DNA of 7,277 nt from Ferruginibacter sp. Its GTDB lineage: Bacteria; Bacteroidota; Bacteroidia; Chitinophagales; Chitinophagaceae. Under the pieces are notes generated by a model. The model had not been told where the DNA came from. It ran no database searches and worked only from the letters and a program-made list of their open reading frames with translations. The stretch spans positions 1 to 7,277 of the forward strand of contig JAGPDJ010000116.1 of the NCBI GenBank assembly GCA_018057635.1, written 5' to 3'. Positions 1-4,716 of the stretch are shown here, one piece after another. Each line of letters begins with the position of its first letter. The first letter of the stretch is position 1. The translations under genes were made by a program, and so were the position numbers.

Positions 1-63
1 TTTAAAACCTCCGCCGCCAGGTGGCCTGCTGAACCCGCCTCCGGGTTTTTGTGGTACTGCCAT
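1..63 (-). CDS. infC: Probable translation initiation factor IF-3, N-terminal 21 codons only (runs off left edge)
   Basis: Reading the minus strand from the ATG at 63-61 gives an uninterrupted 21-codon start, MAVPQKPGGGF followed by SRPPGGGGFK, ending exactly at the window edge. IF-3 binds the 30S subunit, prevents premature 50S joining and checks the initiator codon. None of its two globular domains is inside the window, so the call rests on context: it lies directly downstream of thrS on the same strand, as infC does in many bacteria, and Bacteroidota IF-3 proteins commonly begin with a disordered Gly/Pro/Arg-rich extension like this one. The start is a normal ATG, unlike the AUU of E. coli infC. 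The bases just upstream are A/T-rich (AAAAGTAA) with no Shine-Dalgarno, which is usual for the phylum. Any other gene with a low-complexity N-terminus could look the same, so confidence is moderate. Confidence 0.6.
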   Translation of the reverse strand, partial: MAVPQKPGGGFSRPPGGGGFK

Positions 64-127
64 TTACTTTTATTAAGTGAAGCCTCCAGCCCCTGCAGGG
101 AAGCATATTTTTTTTAAATTATTAAAT

Positions 128-146
128 TCCCGTCCAGGAAACGGGA
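128..146 (-). other. Small hairpin in the thrS-infC gap
   Basis: A perfect 6-bp inverted repeat (TCCCGT / ACGGGA) with a 7-base loop lies 14 bases past the thrS stop codon. On the minus strand it is followed by an A/T-rich stretch (ATTTAATAATTTAAAAAAAA) rather than a run of T, so it does not look like a strong intrinsic terminator. It could be an RNA processing or stabilising structure, or part of a leader ahead of infC, or chance. The rest of the 97-base gap holds a CCCTGCAGGG palindrome at 91-100 and nothing else I can name. Confidence 0.3.
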
Positions 147-160
147 TACTAAAATACATT

Positions 161-2095
161 TTATTCTTCTCTGCGATCTTTAATTTCTTCTATCGCATTT
201 GTCAAAAACTCATCAACTGTTTTTACACCCATATCCCCTTTCCCCTGTCTCCTAACGGCCACTTTGTTCTCGTTCATTTCTTTTTCACCCACTACAAGCA
301 TGTAAGGAACTCTCATTAATTCTGTATCACGGATCTTTTTACCAATTTTTTCGTTTCTGTCATCAACCTCGCTACGAATATCAGCTTTTTTCAGTTTATC
401 TGATACAGATTTGGCATAGTCAATGAATTTGTCACTGATGGGGAGCACTTTAACCTGAACCGGTGCCAGCCAAAGTGGAAACTTGCCAGCATAATGTTCC
501 AGTAAAAAGCCAATGAACCGCTCATGGGTGCCCAACGGGGCCCGGTGAATTATCAGTGGGGTTTCAGCCTTATTATCCTGGTTGGTAAATTCCAGTTTAA
601 ATCTCCGGCCCTGGGCAAAATCCACCTGGTTGGTCGCCAGTGTAAATTCCCGGCCTATGATGCTCCAGATCTGTACGTCAATCTTCGGCCCATAAAAAGC
701 GGCCTCATCCTGCACCTCTACAAACGGAGTATTGGTTTTTATTAATACATCTCTTACCAATGCCTCTGTCTCTTTCCATAATTCAGGTTCATCTACATAT
801 TTCTGACCAAGCTTTTCAGGTGAATGCAAAGAGAGTCTCATTACATATTTATCAATTCCGAAAATTTTAAAATACTTGAGGTACATTTCATTCACTGCTT
901 TGAACTCATCGTAGAATTGTTCTTTGGTGCAGTAAATATGTGCATCATTCATGTGCAGGCAGCGAACCCTCATCAATCCAAATAATTCACCACTCTGCTC
1001 ATAACGATAACAGGTTCCGTATTCCGCTAAACGATAAGGAAGATCTTTGTAGCTTTTAGGTTCTGCATCAAATATTTTGTGGTGATGCGGACAGTTCATT
1101 GCTTTCAGGTAATATTTCTCCCCATCCATTTCCATCGGCGGAAACATACTGTCGGCATAATAAGGCAGGTGACCACTGGTGAGGTACATGCTTTCCTTTG
1201 CAATATGGGGAGTAACCACCCTTTTGTATCCTGCTGCGAGTTCTGTTTCTTTTGCCAGTTTTTCCAGCTCCTCAATAATCACTGTTCCATTTGGCATCCA
1301 TAAAGGAAGACCAGGCCCGACATCATCATCCATTGTGAAGATGCCTAATTCTTTACCCAGTTTCCGGTGATCCCTTTTCTTTGCTTCTTCCAGCATTGCC
1401 AGGTACTCATCCAGCTCTTTTTGCGAAGGATAAGTAACACCATAAACCCTGGTCAACATCTTATTTTTCTCATTACCTTTCCAATAAGCACCAGCGATAC
1501 TGGTTAATTTTATTGCTTTGATGAACGATGTATTGGGAATATGCGGTCCCCGGCACAGATCAGTAAAATCACCCTGTGTATAAAAAGTTATTTCCCCATC
1601 ATTAAGATTACTCAGCAAATCAAGTTTATATTCATCTCCTTTTTCGCTAAAGTATTTTACAGCCTCTTCCTTTGGTATTTCTTTTCTTATGTAGGCACTG
1701 TTTTTTTTGGCCAATTCATTCATCTTCTTTTCAAGGGCCACCAGGTCTTCTTCACTCATTTTTTTATCACCCAAGTCCATGTCATAATAAAAACCATTTT
1801 CAACCGGAGGCCCCACCCAAAATTTAACCCCGGGGAACATCGTTTCTACCGCTTCAGCCATCAGGTGAGCGGAAGAATGCCAGAATGTATTTTTTCCATC
1901 CCCGTCACTCCATGTTAATAGTTTTAAAGAAGCATCTTCATTAATGGGTCTTGTTGCATCCCACACCTGTCCGTTTATAGAAGCAGCCAGGACTTTTCTG
2001 GCCAACCCCTCTGATATAGATTTTGCTATGTCCAGGGCTGACACACCTTTTTCATATTGCCTGACGGCGCCATCTGGTAGAGTAATATTGATCAT
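161..2095 (-). CDS. thrS: Threonine--tRNA ligase (threonyl-tRNA synthetase)
   Basis: Class II aminoacyl-tRNA synthetase. It activates threonine with ATP, charges tRNA-Thr in the cytoplasm and hydrolyses mischarged Ser-tRNA. At 644 aa it matches the usual bacterial length (E. coli 642). Domains in order: TGS (about 1-62, starting MINITLPDG), the editing domain with HSSAH (H73, H77) and DLCRGPH (C181, H185), the catalytic core (about 240-540) and the C-terminal anticodon-binding domain (about 545-640). The zinc/threonine site is intact: C334 in MNCPHHH, H386 in NDAHIYC and H517 in IIHRAPLG. Motif 2 arginine is R364 in YRYEQSGELFGLMRVR, and motif 3 is HRAPLGTHERFIG. The ATG at 2095 is preferred because ThrRS normally begins M-I-x-I-T-L-P-D-G. 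An in-frame TTG at 2125 would add 10 unrelated residues and lies inside a putative -7 box. Nothing is truncated or missing. The next gene downstream is probably infC. Confidence 0.97.
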   Translation of the reverse strand: MINITLPDGAVRQYEKGVSALDIAKSISEGLARKVLAASINGQVWDATRPINEDASLKLLTWSDGDGKNTFWHSSAHLMAEAVETMFPGVKFWVGPPVENGFYYDMDLGDKKMSEEDLVALEKKMNELAKKNSAYIRKEIPKEEAVKYFSEKGDEYKLDLLSNLNDGEITFYTQGDFTDLCRGPHIPNTSFIKAIKLTSIAGAYWKGNEKNKMLTRVYGVTYPSQKELDEYLAMLEEAKKRDHRKLGKELGIFTMDDDVGPGLPLWMPNGTVIIEELEKLAKETELAAGYKRVVTPHIAKESMYLTSGHLPYYADSMFPPMEMDGEKYYLKAMNCPHHHKIFDAEPKSYKDLPYRLAEYGTCYRYEQSGELFGLMRVRCLHMNDAHIYCTKEQFYDEFKAVNEMYLKYFKIFGIDKYVMRLSLHSPEKLGQKYVDEPELWKETEALVRDVLIKTNTPFVEVQDEAAFYGPKIDVQIWSIIGREFTLATNQVDFAQGRRFKLEFTNQDNKAETPLIIHRAPLGTHERFIGFLLEHYAGKFPLWLAPVQVKVLPISDKFIDYAKSVSDKLKKADIRSEVDDRNEKIGKKIRDTELMRVPYMLVVGEKEMNENKVAVRRQGKGDMGVKTVDEFLTNAIEEIKDRREE

Positions 2096-2122
2096 CTGTA
2101 AAACCCGGTTTTTATCGGAGTG

Positions 2123-2130
2123 CAAAGCTA
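2123..2130 (-). promoter_or_regulatory. Candidate Bacteroidota -7 box for thrS
   Basis: On the minus strand the bases read TAGCTTTG, a full match to the Bacteroidota -7 consensus TAnnTTTG. A transcript starting about 7 bases downstream would give a leader of roughly 20 bases before the ATG at 2095. I do not see a convincing TTTG -33 element at the expected 19-21 base spacing (the nearest TTTG, at 2169-2172, is 38 bases away). The match is therefore suggestive only, since an 8-mer with two free positions occurs often by chance. Confidence 0.4.
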
Positions 2131-2307
2131 ACGAAATAAGGCTAAAGATGATGCAGTTTTAAGCGGCTCAAAGAGTTCCCTTTCTTGTTTAAATTCTCCA
2201 ATTAATGGACAAAAAGGGTTAATAGGAAAAGGAAAAAAGTGCCAGCTATTGAGTAAACCCGGCTCGCTAAAATAAGTTAAGTATCATACGGAACAGGATA
2301 CATTTTA

Positions 2308-2333
2308 ACAGCTTCTGCTATATTAAAAGCTGT
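2308..2333. repeat. Inverted repeat in the divergent intergenic region
   Basis: ACAGCTT at 2308-2314 is the exact reverse complement of AAGCTGT at 2327-2333, giving a 7-bp stem with a 12-base loop. Flanking TTAA bases on both sides could extend pairing if two bases bulge. No T-run follows directly, so it is not a clear terminator. A regulator-binding site or a chance repeat are both possible. Confidence 0.3.
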
Positions 2334-2388
2334 GTTAAATTAACAAACTATTGCTCCGGGCAAACTCCGTGTATAAAAACAGTTTCAG

Positions 2389-2396
2389 TAGTTTTG
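2389..2396 (+). promoter_or_regulatory. Candidate -7 box just upstream of the first paralog gene
   Basis: TAGTTTTG matches the Bacteroidota -7 consensus TAnnTTTG. It ends only 7 bases before the ATG at 2404, so a start site at the usual distance would make the mRNA nearly leaderless. No TTTG -33 element is seen at the usual spacing; the corresponding bases (about 2361-2372) are CAAACTCCGTGT. Weak evidence on its own. Confidence 0.25.
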
Positions 2397-2403
2397 CCAC
2401 TTG

Positions 2404-3486
2404 ATGAAAAGAGTAATATACAGGTACCTGCTGTCATTTTTCTTGGTGCTATCCATTACCGGGTCCAATTCTATTGCGCAAAACCTAACCGGTATCTGGC
2501 GGGGTTACTTTATTACGGAGTCCTACGAACATTACAAATTTGAGCTCCAGGTCAAGCAAACAGGAAATGCGGTTTCAGGTGTTTCGTATTCTTATCTCTC
2601 CACTGTTTTTTATGGCAAAGCAACTCTCACCGGAAATTATAATAAAGCAGGTCAGAAAGCATTGATCCAGGAAATAAGGACAGTTGAACTTCGTATGTCC
2701 GGCGGATCGCAAGCCTGTATTATGAAATGTATTTTTGAATACAGCCGTTCCGGTAAAGAAGAGTTTCTGGAAGGAACCTATTCAAGTAAATTTGAAAAAG
2801 ACGGCTTAATTACAAAAAAGGGAGATAATTGTGGCGGCGGTAAAGTTTATCTCAGAAAAGTAACTACATCTGATTTCTATATTGAACCTTTTTTGAGGGG
2901 TAAAATAAAAACAACACCTGTTATTGTTAATAAACCGCCGGTAAAAACAAACCCCAAGCCAACGACTCCGGTGATTGTAAAGAAACCTCCGGTAAAAAAG
3001 CCTGTAGTGGCCAATAAACCCCCGGTGAAGAAAGATACTGTGAAGATCAAACCTGTTTTACCACCGTTGGTAAAGGTGGATAGTACAACCAAAAAGATAA
3101 AACCAGTTGTTGTTACACCCACCCCACCTGTTATCAGGAACAGGACAAACGAACTGGTAAAAGTGCTTACCGTAAATAGCCCTGATGTGGTTGTAAAATT
3201 GTACGATAACGGTGAAATTGATGGCGATACTATTTCCGTTTACCTTGACAAGAAATTAGTTCTTTCAGAAAAGAGACTAACTGCTTCTCCCCTGGTGCTC
3301 AACTTTAAAATGGATGAGGACAATAACGAACATGAATTAACTATGGTGGCAGAAAACCTCGGTAAAATACCGCCAAATACTTCTTTGATGATTGTGGAAT
3401 CAGGCGGGCAACGTTTTGAGGTTCGGATTACGTCTACAGAACAGAAAAATGCCGTAGTGAGATTCAAATACCAGGCAGTAAGGTAA
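2404..3486 (+). CDS. Exported protein of unknown function with GIWxG beta-rich domain, Pro/Lys repeat linker and YDNGxIDGDT/IPPNT C-terminal domain
   Basis: I do not recognise a named function. The 360-aa product starts with a clear signal peptide (KRVIYR, then a hydrophobic core, with likely cleavage near SNSIA-QN, residue 25). It is therefore periplasmic or surface-exposed. Residues 27-160 open with LTGIWRG and show alternating beta-strand patterning, loosely like an avidin/lipocalin-type barrel (inference). This domain has cysteines C105, C109 and C143 that could form a disulfide. Residues about 169-246 are a Pro/Lys/Val linker with repeats of PVIVxKPPVK. Residues about 249-358 form the conserved C-terminal domain, with an acidic loop YDNGEIDGDT (267-276) and ENLGKIPPNT (317-326). 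The ATG at 2404 is chosen over the adjacent TTG at 2401. The next gene, 93 bases downstream, is a paralog: by hand alignment about half of roughly 108 C-terminal positions are identical, and the N-terminal domain also aligns. The two are probably cotranscribed. Confidence 0.85.
   Translation: MKRVIYRYLLSFFLVLSITGSNSIAQNLTGIWRGYFITESYEHYKFELQVKQTGNAVSGVSYSYLSTVFYGKATLTGNYNKAGQKALIQEIRTVELRMSGGSQACIMKCIFEYSRSGKEEFLEGTYSSKFEKDGLITKKGDNCGGGKVYLRKVTTSDFYIEPFLRGKIKTTPVIVNKPPVKTNPKPTTPVIVKKPPVKKPVVANKPPVKKDTVKIKPVLPPLVKVDSTTKKIKPVVVTPTPPVIRNRTNELVKVLTVNSPDVVVKLYDNGEIDGDTISVYLDKKLVLSEKRLTASPLVLNFKMDEDNNEHELTMVAENLGKIPPNTSLMIVESGGQRFEVRITSTEQKNAVVRFKYQAVR
2914..3030 (+). repeat. In-frame repeats encoding a Pro/Lys/Val linker
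   Basis: Three degenerate copies of an 11-residue unit lie here: TPVIVNKPPVK (2914-2946), TPVIVKKPPVK (2965-2997) and a diverged PVVANKPPVK (3001-3030). More Pro/Lys/Val-rich, non-repeat sequence continues to about 3144. The codons differ between copies (for example CCGCCGGTA, CCTCCGGTA and CCCCCGGTG), so the units are old or selected at protein level rather than recently duplicated. Such extended basic proline-rich segments are typical spacers between folded domains of envelope proteins and may contact peptidoglycan or lipopolysaccharide (inference). Confidence 0.8.
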
Positions 3487-3579
3487 GCGTTATCTTCCAA
3501 TTTGCAGGTCAGGTTATTTTATTGCCGTTGCTGTAATTTTTTATTTCTCTTGGTTATTATCATTTATTTTTCCACCAGA

Positions 3580-4446
3580 ATGCCGCGCCAGATCATCATA
3601 GTTGTTATGCTTTTATCGGGCCTTTTTACGGAGGCACAGGATATCAATGGTATCTGGAAAGGTAAAATTGTAATGGCGCCAAGTGGTTGTTTCCCTGTCT
3701 ATAATATCGAATTGCAACTCCAGGTGGCCGGAACCCGAATAACGGGAACAGCTTATCATTTTTCTGATTCACTTAATTACATTAAAGAAAATTTTGAAGG
3801 CAATTATAACAGGGATAGTAACCTGGTTATTATTAAAGAAATTGGCATTGTTACTTTCAAAATAAGAGAGGACTGTGTCCCCTGTATCAAAACTTATACT
3901 CTCACCTATCATCGGGGAGGCGGAAATGTAGTAACGGAGGAACAACTTAGGGGTAGTTGGGCTACCCCCAGCGGTAAGGCCATTGATGGTAAAACCATTT
4001 GCGAACCCGGCACTATTGTTTTGACCAGGTTTGAAAAATCTTCTTTTAAACCAGAATTAAAATTACCTCCCTCGTTAACTAAAAGAAAAGCGGAACTGGT
4101 AAAAGAAATAAAAGTGGATACGGGTTCTATTAAGATTGATTTTTATGATAATGGCCAGATTGATGGAGACACCATTTCAGTGTACGTAAACAATATGCCT
4201 GTCGTTTCAAACAGGATGTTGAAAACACAACCAATAAGTGTTTCGATCAAAATAGATAATATCCGGACGATGCAGGAAGTGATAATGGTAGGTGAAAACC
4301 TGGGTTCTATCCCTCCCAATACTGCCCTGATGATTGTAACTGCAGGCGATAAGCGCTACCAGCTTTATCTTACTTCAGATGAACAGAAAAATGCAATGGT
4401 GCGTTTTTTATACGAAAAGCCGGTTATAGCTTCAAAAAATCATTAA
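3580..4446 (+). CDS. Exported paralog of the preceding protein, lacking the long linker; unknown function
   Basis: Function not recognised. The 288-aa product begins with a short signal peptide (MPRQ, a hydrophobic stretch, likely cleavage at TEAQ-DING near residue 20). The N-terminal domain (about 21-155) opens with INGIWKG and aligns with the upstream paralog through YxxELQxQV-like, ITGxxY, GNYN and I(K/Q)EI segments. It carries C99 and C102 (CVPC) and C141, matching the three paralog cysteines, plus an extra C37. A short linker (about 156-170) replaces the repeat linker. The C-terminal domain (about 172-280) has YDNGQIDGDT (189-198) and ENLGSIPPNT (239-248). The frame is open back to a TTG at 3502, but that would put a second hydrophobic, cysteine-rich stretch before the signal peptide, so the ATG at 3580 is preferred. 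No convincing promoter lies in the 93-base gap, which favours cotranscription. Confidence 0.83.
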   Translation: MPRQIIIVVMLLSGLFTEAQDINGIWKGKIVMAPSGCFPVYNIELQLQVAGTRITGTAYHFSDSLNYIKENFEGNYNRDSNLVIIKEIGIVTFKIREDCVPCIKTYTLTYHRGGGNVVTEEQLRGSWATPSGKAIDGKTICEPGTIVLTRFEKSSFKPELKLPPSLTKRKAELVKEIKVDTGSIKIDFYDNGQIDGDTISVYVNNMPVVSNRMLKTQPISVSIKIDNIRTMQEVIMVGENLGSIPPNTALMIVTAGDKRYQLYLTSDEQKNAMVRFLYEKPVIASKNH

Positions 4447-4716
4447 TGTTTTTTGGGTTGATCATATAGAAACAGACTTTCGATTATTTCACTTTGTTAC
4501 AAACAATGATCAATAAACGCAAACAACCGTTTGCTTAATGAATCGGCCTCTAATTGTAACTACTTAATTGATGAAATCAATCCTGCAAAAATTGTATTAT
4601 GTTTTGATGAATGATGTGTAATAACTATTTTCACATCGCAAACAATTTTTAATCTCAAGTTATTTGACACAAAAAGCCTGCTTCTGCAGGCTTTTTTATT
4701 TTTTTAAAACCGATGA
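4447..4716. other. Convergent intergenic region with hairpins
   Basis: This 270-base A/T-rich gap lies between the converging second paralog gene and the TonB receptor gene. Besides the strong terminator at 4671-4696, it holds a perfect 6-bp stem with a 4-base loop (GCAAAC AACC GTTTGC, 4519-4534) that is not followed by a T-run. It also holds a distant inverted pair TTGATCAT/ATGATCAA (4458-4465 and 4506-4513). No plausible gene is seen. The plus-strand transcript would have an unusually long 3' untranslated region (about 225 bases) before the terminator. Confidence 0.6.
4671..4696. terminator. Bidirectional intrinsic terminator
   Basis: An 11-bp perfect stem, AAAAAGCCTGC (4671-4681) paired with GCAGGCTTTTT (4686-4696), closes a 4-base TTCT loop. 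On the plus strand it is followed by a T-rich run reaching 4705, interrupted by one A. On the minus strand the A-run of the left arm becomes a T-run. The element sits between two converging genes, 20 bases past the receptor stop codon and about 225 bases past the second paralog stop, so it can end transcripts from both sides. Confidence 0.9.

Larger units (their letters stand above)
2096..2403. other. Divergent intergenic region between thrS and the first paralog gene
   Basis: These 308 bases separate thrS (leftward) from the gene at 2404 (rightward) and should hold both promoters. I find a TAnnTTTG match on each strand (2123-2130 minus, 2389-2396 plus), an imperfect hairpin around 2305-2338 and A/T-rich filler. 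No reading frame here has a convincing start and protein-like composition. No tRNA or recognisable riboswitch is visible. Confidence 0.7.

Noticed and set aside
91..100. CCCTGCAGGG palindrome
   Set aside because: A 10-base palindrome with no loop and no second copy nearby. There is no evidence that it is a functional site.
1541..1918. Plus-strand open frame of 125 codons inside thrS
   Set aside because: It is antisense to the highly conserved ThrRS editing region, its composition is Phe/Ile-rich noise, and no relation to a known protein is seen.
2877..3122. Minus-strand open frame of 81 codons opposite the linker
   Set aside because: It is the antisense of the Pro/Lys/Val repeats, giving a low-complexity Gly/Thr/Phe product. 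It shows no independent gene signal.
2404..3486. Lipoprotein or LPXTG-type surface anchoring for the paralogs
   Set aside because: There is no lipobox cysteine after the signal peptide and no sorting motif. Processing appears to be by the ordinary signal peptidase.
3502..3579. In-frame N-terminal extension of the second paralog from a TTG start
   Set aside because: It would place a hydrophobic, cysteine-rich stretch before a complete signal peptide. The ATG at 3580 gives a normal signal peptide aligned with the upstream paralog.
4458..4513. TTGATCAT ... ATGATCAA distant inverted repeat
   Set aside because: The 8-base arms contain the self-complementary TGATCA and are 40 bases apart in A/T-rich DNA, so chance is the simpler explanation.
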